From assembly GCA_033977485.1 (NCBI GenBank), contig CM066984.1:113391251-113455250 (forward strand): DNA of 64,000 nucleotides, given 5' to 3'. The DNA comes from Hydrangea macrophylla. Its lineage: Eukaryota; Streptophyta; Magnoliopsida; Cornales; Hydrangeaceae. The translations under genes and the position numbers were made by a program. Below are positions 35,574 through 46,662 of the stretch, in pieces (within the stretch, counting starts at the first letter, position 1; each line of letters begins with the position of its first letter). The notes below the pieces were generated by a model. That model worked only from the letters and a program-made list of their open reading frames with translations, was not told the origin of the DNA and did not search any database.

Positions 35574-38482
35574 TGTCACGCCCCGACGTAGCATAAATAT
35601 GGAAAGCGTTTAATTTCCTTTATGGACTCGTAGGTCGCGACAGTTTGAAGGATCGATTTCCGTCTCAAACGTCGAACAAAAAAAAAACCATAATCAGAGT
35701 AGAGCAATCAAGGCATACAAAAACTTTCTAACTTAATGATATTACAGCACCGGATCAACTAAGGCACACTCCGCCTGAAAACAAAATAATATCTATCTAT
35801 TACAGTCATCCTTATTATAAAACCAATTCATAACTTAAAACGTAAGATAATGATAAACAGTTTCTCTTCATAAGCAGTCTTTCTCAATTAGCATAGTCAT
35901 AAGGTCCCTCCTGATTATAACCTGAAAAGCCTAGACACGAATGTCCAGGACGCATCAACGTCGTCAGCTTCAAGAAGCTGCTGAATATTAAAAACATATG
36001 CTCGAATGTAAAACATACTCATTTACTATTTTCCATCTTCTATTATTCAACAGATTAATATCATAGAAGTGAGTCCGCATGATGAACTAATAAAATAACA
36101 TTAGTAAAACTTTCTTTCATGTTACATGTGACCGTGTATGAAAACAATGCACCAACTCATCTTACCGACTCTTTTCTCTCGACAAACACATAACCCACTC
36201 TCTCACACCAGTATCTTTGAAACACTAAGATGACCACACTTTAGTAACGGGGTACCAGGAAGTGTCCAGTTTGCCTCACACTTTAGTACGGGGTACCAGG
36301 GAGTGTCCAATGCCTCACACGTTAGTACCTAATCCGCCTCGCAAATACCGAAGAAACCTCATGCAGTATCCAGACTCGGGTACCAGGGAGTGTCCGTAGG
36401 CCATACTTTAGCACTACCATGGGTTCTAGGGAATGTCCAAGTTCGACGTCACACACTTTAGCGCTACCATGGGCGCCAGGAAGTGTCCAGTTTTGTCACC
36501 GTCGCACTTCAAAGATACTCTCACCGCAATCTCAAACCTCACACTTTGGTACACAATTACCAGGGAGTGTCCACAACACAATCTCAACCACATACTCTTT
36601 TCACATAGACCACTCACATACCATGCATGTATACTTGACCCCACATGTATGCCATATGATTTTGTACCGAAGTGTAAATCATTAAAAATATAAGAACAAC
36701 GCGCGTACAAGGATAATTAAGTCGTAGTTTATCGCTTTAATAATCCAAACATAGTAAACAATATTCTGATTTAGTAAAATTCCCAAACAGAACCTTAACA
36801 GCCTTTAAAAGTTCGTCCAAACAGTTCCTTAACAGAAAATAGACAAAAACTGAAAACTGCTAGGTCGCGCACGCGGGTCGCTCGCGCGATATGCCTATTT
36901 TTCAATTTCTTTATAAAAACTTTTCTATCTGCCAGGAATCACACACCTCGCGCGTGCGGGCCACTCGCACTAGGGGTCGCTCATGCGAGGAGAAGCTGAG
37001 GCTTCTTTTTCTTCGTTGAACAGTCCCCTGTTTTTAGTTTCAAAGCCAATTTTGACCCATTTTGCAATTCCGGAGTAAATATAACAAGTAATATATCGAT
37101 TTCTTCGGTTTTTCGCAAGGATTGAGAATCCACAATCAATTTAACATGAATAGAACCGTAGCTCTTGGATTTTACGAAAAACCAAGAGTTGTCAAAACTT
37201 GATTTCTAATATACTTTCTCCTATGAACATCTTTAATACTTTAACCATAGTCTATATATACTGTAATCTTTCATTATTATGTATAAAAACATATTTTGGT
37301 TAGGTTTGAAAAGTTATGATTTTCAAGCTATGAAACTTCAAACGTAAACTCATAATTGGTGATCACAAATCAACTACACAAAACAGTAAATAAAGGGTGA
37401 ATTACATTCTAAGTGAGTTAGTAATACTCACTGATGATAAGGATTTGAAGAAAGTGTTGAGAAAGACAATCAAATAAGCAATCACCCACTTGAGCTCTAA
37501 CTGTGTAATTTTGTGAAGTTTTCTCTCTCTAAGGAACTTTCTGTAAAAGAACTCTCAACTTTCCGTGTGTGTGTATTTCAGTGTTGCAAAGTTAAACAAA
37601 TTGTGAGAGAAGTGCTATGTTTATAAAGGAAACCAATTGATGAACTTGGAGACCAAGTAAGATCTTCAATACTCAATAAAATGGAATAGTTTTACTACTT
37701 TACATAAGCTGTGAGATATACAAATACACAGATTTACATACGTATGATCCTACAAAGTTTGAAGAGGTGTTAATAGGCTAGTAGGGGTCAAAATAAAGGG
37801 GTTTAGGAAATGAAGCTTATGGTACAATATAATGCACACCATACATACATTGACAAACAAGACCCAAGCAATTTGTCTAGGAATTATAGGGGTGTTTGGC
37901 AAGATAGCTTTTAGAAATAACATTGGCACATACCAAAAGAGCATAGCCAAACTAAGCCCAACACAAGTATCTAAGAATCGATATATGTGTTTGGGTAAAA
38001 ACAACTAATGGTATCAACATAACCCTTACCCAAAAAAGCATTCCCAAACAAAACTTAGTCAATCGTTGGTAACATTAAATGAATTAAAGTGAGTGTCACA
38101 TTGGATTGGACGGGGAATCCAAAATTGTAGGAGTTCAGCGTGGCGCGGGCAATTTTGAATGTGAACTGGTATTTTCGCAGCGCGGTGATCACCACAAAAA
38201 TACAGAAAATTAATTTTAACGTAAGAAATACTTCCCCAGTTTTATAAAAATACTATTTGAGTCAAAAGTGAATATTTTCACCATTTTTGAAATACAGTTT
38301 TGAAATCCAACACAGGTATCACTAAATTTTATAAAATTGCAGTTTGTCCCCAAAAGAAATTTAATATGATACCAAACAAATAACGAGGTTCTGAAACCTG
38401 GGAATCGAAATTAAATGAAATAATAAATACAGATTAAATATGAAAATACAATTTAAAATGAATGGAAATGTAGGTTGTTACA
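35574..38482 (-). mobile_element. Solo LTR (2909 bp) with 5-bp target duplication
   Basis: The flanks CCGGC (35569-35573) and CCAGC (38483-38487) differ at one position. The insert runs TGTCACGCCCC...TTGTTACA; its left end shares TTTATGGACTCGTAGG with the element at 13535. It holds a block of repeats at 36230-36600 built on TACCAGGGAGTGTCC, and GC-rich words (GGTCGCGCACGCGGGTCGC, about 36863-36990). No coding domain is seen; open frames across the repeat block are artefacts. Confidence 0.8.
36230..36610. repeat. Degenerate tandem repeats inside solo LTR
   Basis: About six units of roughly 55-65 bp share CACTTTAGTAC and GGTACCAGGGAGTGTCC. Confidence 0.8.
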
Positions 38483-38629
38483 CCAGCACCTACTCTTGAC
38501 CAATTGCAATTTTCTATGATTGAATAAGAAAAATAGAAGTCATTGCCAAACGAACTCAATACAACAATTCACATACATTAGCAGTGGAAAGAGAGAGACT
38601 ATACTTCTAACCATAATGAGAACTTTCTC

Positions 38630-38906
38630 ACATTGGTTTGGTTGTACTTGTACCTACAACCTAGTGATTTTGAGCAATAAAAATTGGATAAAATTTGACA
38701 CATAATTTTTACACAATTGTTTGTTCACAATCCACAAAAGTGAGTATATCTCTCTGATGTGTCATTGTGGAGAGATAGACACACTTTTGTGGGCTGTGAC
38801 CAAAAGGTTGTATGAAGTTGTGTGAAGTATTACTCATAAATATTTGCTCCGTGGTAAGAAACATTTTACACAAAACCACTAGGTTGTAAGTACAAACTTA
38901 ACAACT
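38630..38906. mobile_element. Fold-back MITE-like element
   Basis: GTTGTACTTGTACCTACAACC near the left end is the imperfect inverse of the right end GGTTGTAAGTACAAAC. A second inverted pair, CCACAAAAGTGAG and CACACTTTTGTGG, lies inside. Exact borders and target duplication are not clear. Confidence 0.6.
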
Positions 38907-38956
38907 TTGTGGTACCGAAGACTTTTCCAAAGAAACTTTGTTTCGAAATATCAAAT

Positions 38957-39085
38957 GGGTAATTCTTTGGTGACAACTTTCATACAACTTTCATACAACC
39001 CAGTGACATCACAGGAGAGAGATAGACACATTTTTTTAGGAGATTGTATGAAAGTTGTATAAAAGTTGTCACCAAAGAATTACTC
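38957..39085. mobile_element. MITE (129 bp) with 9-bp target duplication
   Basis: The exact repeats ATATCAAAT lie at 38948-38956 and 39086-39094. The arms of about 40 nt (GGGTAATTCTTTGGTGACAA and its inverse) are nearly perfect, so almost the whole element folds on itself. Confidence 0.9.
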
Positions 39086-39629
39086 ATATCAAATTATTGT
39101 GGAGTAATGTTAGGACCTATTAAATACACATGTGGATCTCAAAAAATACTCTTTGGTTACAAGATATAATAAATAAGAAAAATATGGTCAAAAGTCCCAT
39201 TCTACTAATGTTTTTTGTAATAGACTCACCAATTAGTACTTCATAATAATAGGCTCTACAATTGTCATTGTTGTTAGAGATTAGTCCAAAATATCCTATT
39301 GTAGAATTAGTAAATCACTATTCTACTCCTAACCTATATATATATAGAACTGCATATATATATATATATATATATTTAATTCAGATTTAAAGTTTGAGTC
39401 AGTTACCAAATCTGACCAAATCTTATCAAATCCCAATTGATATTGGTTATAATATATATAGAATGATATTCCAATATTTTAGAATATTACTTTATAAATA
39501 TGCTACAAACGATTTTCACCATTTCTTATTCACAATGTATTTCATATTCAATTAAGATATCACATCGTAAACGAGTTTGGGCTCAGTGTTATGTTTTGGA
39601 TTGAAGTTTTTGCTTTCTGTGCATTTGAC

Positions 39630-40235
39630 AGTGCAAAATTTCACACTATAATGTTTTTCGACCAATAGTAGTGTGAAATTTTGTTTTTGACAATGTTAAA
39701 TTTTTATACTGTGAAAGATCACACTGACAATACCCGGATAAGATGATTGTTATTTTTACCAGTGTTGTTTTTACATCAGACTGAAGTGTGAAATTCCATG
39801 AGTGTATTTGACAATGATTAGTTTGATAATGCGATAAGTTCACACTGACAATTCTCGGTGAAAATAAATCAGCAAAGAATAATTAGACATATGGTAGTGT
39901 TAAATTTCATGAGCGTTTTCGACAACGTTCTGGTTGAGTGTATTCCACCTGATAAATATCACACTTAGGTTACCCAGAAATCCAATAAGTGTGAAATTTC
40001 CTACTGCACCACTATTTATATTATAAAATTTCACACTATAAGAAATAAATTATGAATTTCAATTTGAATTTTCACACTCTAAGACTCTTGCTATTTATAA
40101 TATAAAATTTAACACTATAACTAGCACTTTACATGAGTGTTAAATTTTACACTACAGCCTTTGAACCACAACATATTATACAATTTCGCACAATCTTTGA
40201 ACAAAAAATATGAGTGTTAAATTTCACACTACAAA
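39630..40235. repeat. Cluster of AGTGTGAAATTT words in both orientations
   Basis: About twelve copies or near-copies of AGTGTKAAATTT or its inverse AAATTTCACACT lie in about 600 bp. Such short subterminal repeats are usual in CACTA and some hAT elements, but I could not assign ends. Confidence 0.6.
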
Positions 40236-40679
40236 AAATCGTAAGAATAAAAATTATCAAAGAGAAAACCCAATCATTAACAGTGGCTGTGAGATGGGGG
40301 GGATAAGCACCATGAGATCTTCCAAGAGGATCCGACAAATCTATGGATTTGAAAACAAAAACAACCTTCAAATAGTATATTGTATCGGAGGCGTTAGCAT
40401 TTTTTGTTTATCAATTTTTCTCAGAAAATAGCCATGATCCATTGAATCCTTGGCTTTTTGGTGTTTTTATTGCCTCAATCTGTGTAGCTTGATGAAATGG
40501 GGGTTGAGGAGGAGGTGGTGGATTGGGGGCGCTGGAGGCTGCGGCTAGCTAGGGGGCTGGTGGTCGACAGTGGTGATGTGGGGTTGGAGGTGGGTGGCCG
40601 GTGGAGACGAAACTGGGGTTGAGGAGGGAGGAGAAGAAACTAGGTAGAGAGAGAGAGAGAGAGAGAGAGAGTATGTATA

Positions 40680-40861
40680 TACGAACATTCTCTAAAGAGG
40701 GCGCCTCTCTTTATTAAAGAGATGGCATCTATTTTGACCGTCGGATTGTATTTTCATTAAGGGCAGTGTTGTCATTTAACAGTTTTTAAACATGATTCGA
40801 TGGTCAAAACAGAGGCCCTCTCTTTAATAAAGAGATGACGCTCTCTTTAGAGTCTGACTGT
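40680..40861. mobile_element. TA-microsatellite MITE
   Basis: It starts ACGAACATTCTCTAAAGAGG and ends CTCTTTAGAGTCTGACTGTA, next to TA-rich tracts. The interior keeps CCGTCGGATTGT and its decayed partner GATTCGATGGTC. It is related to 25651-25832. Confidence 0.85.
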
Positions 40862-41089
40862 ATGTGTATATATATATATATCTGTTATAATGCATGTATG
40901 TATGGTATTTAAATTTTAAAACCCCTTAATTTTGGGTGTTTTTAAATCATATGTATATATACATTATGGGCAAATATGTCATAATAAAACTTAATGGACT
41001 TAACACTAAGAATTTTCACGAGCTAGATTTATTACAAAAAGCGTAGAGTAAAATGGACATTATACTAATTAACTTAATATATATATATA

Positions 41090-41275
41090 TAACGAACACT
41101 TCTAGTAAGGATGCCCTTACTTTATTAAGTTAAGGACTTCTGTTTTCAGCCATTAGATCATCACTTTAATAAATGAAATGACAACGGTACCCTTAATGAA
41201 AACTCGATTTAACGGCAGGGACATAAGTCTTTAACTTAATAAAGTAAGGACGCCCTTATTAGAAGTGTTCTGTTA
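41090..41275. mobile_element. TA-microsatellite MITE, diverged member
   Basis: It sits at the edge of (TA)n. The ends AACGAACACTTCTAGTAAGG and CTTATTAGAAGTGTTCTGTTA are inverse. The layout is like 40680-40861 (CTTAATAAAGTAAGG pair in place of CTTTAATAAAGAGA), but the sequence has diverged. Confidence 0.8.
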
Positions 41276-41616
41276 TATATCAACTTAATTTTGCCATTAC
41301 CGCATCACTATATGTATTTTTTAGATGTAGGATCTATGTAGAACCCATTAAAATTAAGGGTCATGATTATTGGGTGTGGAATTTGGTGTGAATGTAGCAT
41401 TACTCATTTTGTTTATTTTTTTGATACTTACTTGGATCCGGACTAGATACACACAAACCCCACATGCACACACACCCCAGCTCCAACCCAAGCCCAAAGT
41501 CCCATACTGACCCACATCAAAACCCTACAAAGGTCACTCATTCCGACGAAAGAATGATTAGGGGACAAGCAACTAAAATCTCGTATGAGAATTTAAACCC
41601 TCTCCCTTTCCACTAA

Positions 41617-42404
41617 CGGCCCGTTTGGTTCATGGATTCTTAGGGTGGATTTTGATTCCACTCGAAGATTACTAGTAATCTTAAAATATATCTTTGTTTG
41701 GTTCATGGAATATTTAATGAATTGTGGGTCTCACTGGATTTAGAATCCACTCAAAGGTGAAAAATATGGTGGATTCTAAATCCTAGCTTGGATGTGGTAT
41801 TCCTAAGGATTACTGGGGTTTTGATTTACTATTTTCATAATACCTAAACTAACCTTTATTAGACTATTAAACAAACAAATAATGTGATCAGAAGAAATTT
41901 ATGATTATAATTATTATTATTTTCTAAAATAGAGAGATTGGTAGATGAGATTGTTTATGATGATTTCTTATGCTTGAAACATTGTATTTGATGCTTAAAA
42001 ATATAATATATCTTTTATTATTATTCAAATATTTTTTAACTACATGTAATAGTTTAGACTCATGTTCATGTCTTAATTATTCTATTTATCTCATTTTTTT
42101 ATGTGTCATTGATTTTTAGATTTATACCATTATTTTTTATAATCACCCTTCATTTTTAGAGGGTTGACAATTTGATTTTAACTCATACATTCTTTTAGCC
42201 TTCAAGGGTAGCTTAGGTATTTTTAACAATATTTCCATTTCATTTTTCTTGACCCAACCAAACACTGGATTCTAAATCCAGCTAGAATTCTATTGGTGAA
42301 CTAAACATTTTGCAGGGCTTCAGATTCCTGGTAAAGTGATTACTGATATTATAATTCCTAATAATCAGAATCCACCTAAAATAATCCGTGAACCAAACGG
42401 GCCG
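41617..42404. mobile_element. PIF/Harbinger-like non-autonomous element (788 bp)
   Basis: The ends CGGCCCGTTTGGTTCA and TGAACCAAACGGGCCG are inverse. TAA flanks both sides (41614-41616 and 42405-42407), the usual 3-bp PIF target. The interior is AT-rich and non-coding; TGGATTCTAAATCC-type inverted matches recur. Confidence 0.85.
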
Positions 42405-42587
42405 TAAAAGTATAATGGATGTGTTAATTGGATTGCAACCCACTCGCCGGCATTACTCAATTTTAGGTGGTCCAGTCAGATAATAAAAGAGGCCCCACCA
42501 AAACAGCTGTCAAGTTCATGCAAAATAAAAGAAGAAGTTCCACCTGATTAAAAAACCGGTCAGAAAAAAACCGGTCAGCCCACGCGG

Positions 42588-42714
42588 TTGACTCATGACT
42601 CAGTCAAAAGGTCAGACCATAGCCGACTCAGCTCAAGCAAAATTCAATATATTGTTACTACTATTAACATTTGCCGTTGGACTCTTCATTTTTGTTCAAA
42701 TCTTCAACGGTCAA
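42588..42714 (+). promoter_or_regulatory. W-box cluster upstream of the U-box gene
   Basis: TTGACT (42588-42593), TTGACT on the - strand (42602-42607) and TTGACC on the - strand (42709-42714) lie 230-360 bp before the ATG. These are core WRKY-binding sites. A direct repeat AACCGGTCAG is just upstream (42555-42578). Confidence 0.55.
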
Positions 42715-42840
42715 CATTCAAATATTACAACGTATAAACAACCTACTTCCCATTCTCAATTATTCATCTCTCATCCTTCCCCTACCTATATTACTTTCCC
42801 CCTACCATTTCGCCATATTTATATGTCCAATACATATAAA

Positions 42841-42862
42841 CATATATATATATATATATAAG
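42841..42862 (+). promoter_or_regulatory. TATA-type region of the U-box gene
   Basis: A TATATATATA tract lies about 85-100 bp before the ATG, a plausible core promoter position. Confidence 0.5.
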
Positions 42863-42943
42863 TCTATACAGAACCCATCAAATTCACTGCTCCTCTCCAT
42901 AATTTCATACAAGTAAATAGAACCCTTTTGAGTTATACACAAC

Positions 42944-44275
42944 ATGATATCATCTTGGAGAAGAAAAAGAGCTGCCGGCCGTCGTGCCGGTGCTGGAAAG
43001 AACGACCTTTCCAGCGACATTTATGAAATGGAGCTCACAATTCCGACCCATTACCGATGCCCGATCTCTCTCGACTTGATGAAAGACCCGGTTACCTTAT
43101 CAACCGGGATGACCTACGATAGAGAGAGCATCGAGAAATGGATCGAATCGGGTAACCAAACATGCCCCGTTACGAATCAAGTACTAACCAATTTCGAACA
43201 AATACCGAACCATGCAATTCGTAAGATGATTCAAGATTGGTGCGTCCAGAACCGATCACACGGTGTGGAGCGAATCCCAACGCCCCGAATACCCGTCACG
43301 CCTTACGAGGTTTCGGAGATTGGGAAGAGAATTATGGGGTCAACTCAACGCGGAGATGATAAAAAGTGTCTTGAATTGTTGAGGAAAATCAAGAAATGGG
43401 CTAAAGAGAGCGAAAGAAACAAACTTTGTATGGTTGAGACTGGATTGGGATTAGTTTTATCTTCTTCATTCGAGCACTTTTCCACCATTTCAATGCAGAA
43501 ACATGAAGCTCTGTTAATGGAGATCTTGTCGGCATTGACTTGGATGTTCCCACTTGGTCCAGAAGGGCTATCTAAGCTCTGTTTGGCCTCATCTTTACTT
43601 TGCATTTCATGGTTTTTGAAAAGTGAAAATCTTGCAGCTAGACAAAACTCTGTCTTAGCATTAAAAGAGTTAGTTTCTGCCGATAATCAGAGACATGTTA
43701 ATGCCATAACAGAAATTGAAGGTGTCCCAGAAGCTTTATTCAAGATGGTTAAAGAACCCAGTTGCCAAACAGGTACTAAAGCCGCTCTAGTAGTCATTTA
43801 CTACCTAATTTCAAAATTAGAAGCAAATGAGAAGATCAGAACAGAGTTTGTGGACATGGGTTTGGTCTCGTTGATACTAGAAATTCTTGTGGATGCCGAA
43901 AGAGGCATATGTGAGAGAGCTCTGGGTGTTTTGGAAGGAATTTGTGGGTCCGACGAAGGGAGAGAAATGGCGCGAAAGAACGCGCTAACTGTGCCTGTTT
44001 TGGTTAAGAAGATTTCGAGGGTGTCGGATATGGCTACGGAGTTCTCGATTTCCCTGCTTTGGAAGCTCTGTAAAAATGGAGATGGAGGTGTTCTTGATGA
44101 GGCAGTTCAATTGGGTGCGTTTCAGAAGATGTTGGTTGTGTTGCAGGTGGGATGTGATGAGAGAACAAAAGAGAAGGCTACTGAGTTGTTGAAGTTGTTG
44201 AATAGTCATTACAAAAATAGGTTGGAATGTTTTGATTCATCAATGGGCTTCAAGTATCTCAAAAGGCCTTATTGA
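42944..44275 (+). CDS. U-box E3 ubiquitin ligase, PUB20/PUB21 type
   Basis: Single-exon gene for 443 residues, the usual length for plant PUB20-25 type ligases. A basic N-terminus (SWRRKRAAGRRAG) precedes a U-box at about residues 34-104 with HYRCPISLDLMKDPVTLSTG, TYDRESIEKWI and NQTCPVTNQ. This domain docks a ubiquitin-loaded E2 and transfers ubiquitin to a bound substrate. The linker RIPTPRIPVTPYEVSEI is typical of this subgroup. The rest (about 140-435) is helical armadillo-like repeats for substrate binding. Relatives take part in defence and stress responses; the target here cannot be read. The ATG at 42944 was chosen because the basic leader matches the family and no longer in-frame start exists. 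Three upstream W-boxes agree with elicitor-type induction. No damage is seen. Confidence 0.93.
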   Translation: MISSWRRKRAAGRRAGAGKNDLSSDIYEMELTIPTHYRCPISLDLMKDPVTLSTGMTYDRESIEKWIESGNQTCPVTNQVLTNFEQIPNHAIRKMIQDWCVQNRSHGVERIPTPRIPVTPYEVSEIGKRIMGSTQRGDDKKCLELLRKIKKWAKESERNKLCMVETGLGLVLSSSFEHFSTISMQKHEALLMEILSALTWMFPLGPEGLSKLCLASSLLCISWFLKSENLAARQNSVLALKELVSADNQRHVNAITEIEGVPEALFKMVKEPSCQTGTKAALVVIYYLISKLEANEKIRTEFVDMGLVSLILEILVDAERGICERALGVLEGICGSDEGREMARKNALTVPVLVKKISRVSDMATEFSISLLWKLCKNGDGGVLDEAVQLGAFQKMLVVLQVGCDERTKEKATELLKLLNSHYKNRLECFDSSMGFKYLKRPY

Positions 44276-44382
44276 TTTGTAAAAAAACACAAAACATTTT
44301 GTTGATAGAGAATTTGTATAGAGATACACAGAAAATTTTGGAAAAAAAGACTTAGTTCAATTATTAGATTGGGTTGTATACA

Positions 44383-44388
44383 AATAAA
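44383..44388 (+). terminator. Candidate poly(A) signal of the U-box gene
   Basis: AATAAA lies 108 bp after the stop codon. Confidence 0.5.
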
Positions 44389-45479
44389 ATAGTTCAATTA
44401 CTAGACTTAGTTCAATTTAATTTGTTTTGGCTAGTCTTAGACCTTTTTTGAGTAAACGGTTATTGACAGTTTCATGTGTGATAAATATTAAATAATATGG
44501 AACTTGTTTCTTTTGCACCTTCCAATGAATACCAAATAATGGAAAGATTTTATATGGAGCAAAGCATTTTAATGGAATACCTAGAAAGTGCTCTTAATAG
44601 TTTTGTGCAAATGAAAAATAATTAAATTGAGGGTACAGTGACTTTTCTAGCTTAATTTTTTTTTTTTTTTTTTTTCTGATTATTTTCAATTTAACTTTTA
44701 GTTTGTAAACACAAAAGGTAGTCCTTCCCCACTAGGGGCCACTACCATAACTATGTAAACCTAAATTAATTGACAATTTGTAAACCTGAATTAATGGACA
44801 GCCTTGAACTTCAGAGAGAGAGAGAGAGAGCGGGTGCCTCTGTGTGTGTGGAATGTTGACTGGTGACATTGCTAGGCGAAACGTTAATTTTGATTTCGTC
44901 ATTTTGGAGATATAATTCTAGTTTGGGTAGTGTTTCTGTGGATTACCTTCAAACACTTGGTTCGGTTCGGTTCATTAAAACTGAATTGACCAAACTATTG
45001 AAAAGCAAAAATTGATATCAAGTAGTCTTAAAGTACTAAAGAGATTGTTTATCAACAACAAAAAAAAAATACTAAAGAGTGTGACTGGAATAATTTTTTT
45101 ATTTTTTCCTAGGTAACGAAAATTAATTATCTTACGTGACCGTCACACCGTGTGGCAATCATTGTGATCTCTTCAGTACCCCACTAGGGACGCACTGATT
45201 ACTCAAATCACACTAAAAATCACACAGGTGTGATAGTCACACGATATGAATTTGTCTATTGAGCGTTGACCGCTTTTTTGGTGAAAATCCCCACAATTTG
45301 GGACGGTACAATAAAACACACACACACACACAACTTTTTCACTTTTAGTTTAAGTCATTTGCTACTTTTTGTACCAATTAAAGTCCATCTTTCACCTTTT
45401 TTTTTTCTCCTTATTTTTCAGACTTTTTTACCCTTGTACCTGACAGAAAATGACTAACATATATTATATGTTAACTTTA

Positions 45480-45905
45480 GAGAACCATAATTTGCTCTTT
45501 TTTTTTTTATAGCATTTTTGGGTGATATATATATATATATATATATATTTGGGGGATGGAATTTTATGTATTTTTTTTAGATCAATGCATTGGATTTGAA
45601 AATTGTATCAAACAAAGTAATTTTGAGCCTCGCTTTACATTTTTATCTGTCTAAATAGATAATATTATCTGTTGACGAACAGATAGTGTTTGAATTAAAC
45701 AACCATAACTTCCTCATTTTTTGACCTTTTTGGATGAATTTTTTATTTCATGTATTTTTCGAGATCTACGAATTGGATTTAAAATTTTTACAAAAACAGA
45801 CAATTTGTAGTCTCATTTTGAGATTTTATCTGTTTGCAATCAAATAATATTATCCTTTTGTATTAATGACCATAATTTTTTCCTTTTGGGGCTTTATGGG
45901 TGATT
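45480..45905 (+). repeat. Degenerate tandem repeat, about 180-210 bp units
   Basis: The order ACCATAA, GGGTGATTTT-type, ATGTATTTTT, ATTGGATTT, TTTTATCTGT, AATATTATC recurs two to three times with heavy divergence. Confidence 0.6.
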
Positions 45906-46627
45906 TTATTTATTTATTTATTTTTATTTCATATTTTTTTTTCCTGATGTACTCAACTATGGATGTTGATTTTACAAGAAAGGCATATTTTTATATGATT
46001 CATGAAAAAAAAAATTTATATTTTTACATTTTAGCTTAAATTTTAAGATATTTTTTTCTCAAAGATTTCATAGCCAATATTGGTCTTAATTGTTTCATAG
46101 TTCTTGTTTTTTTATTATAAAATATTAAATTTTACGAAAATTAGACTTTTAGAACAAAAATTATGGAAATTTGATTTTTTTTTTTTTTTTTTTAGTGAAG
46201 GAGGGTATTTTTGACCAAAAGGGTGAAAATGACCTTACTCGTAAAAAAAATATAAATAACTAAATCAACTTGTTCTTTGTGCTGACTGTGTTTACTTGTG
46301 GCCGAGGCACCCGAATTTTTTTCATTTACTATGAATTCCAATATATAGAATCATAGATGACATTAGTCACTAAAAGGAGATTTTATTTATTTTTTGATGG
46401 GACAAAGGAGATTTAAAGTAGTAAAAAGAAAGCAATTAGAAAACGAGAAGAAAATCATTTCTCTTGTCTTGTACATCCCTCAATGCTTAGATATTATTAG
46501 CAATTAAAAATTTCCCTAAAATGATACGAACTGGGAAAATGATGAAGAAAAACAACTCACAAGATTGGAGTCCGTTAATAATTTCTATTATTTCCTACTT
46601 TCTCACTATTTTACTCATTAACCAAAC

Positions 46628-46662
<35 letters not shown>

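Noticed and set aside
36426..36710. Overlapping open frames of 86-94 residues on both strands
   Set aside because: They arise from the tandem repeat block of the solo LTR 35574-38482.
40226..40245. CACTACAAAAAAT as the end of a CACTA transposon
   Set aside because: The subterminal-like words lie on the wrong side and no inverted partner or 3-bp duplication was found.
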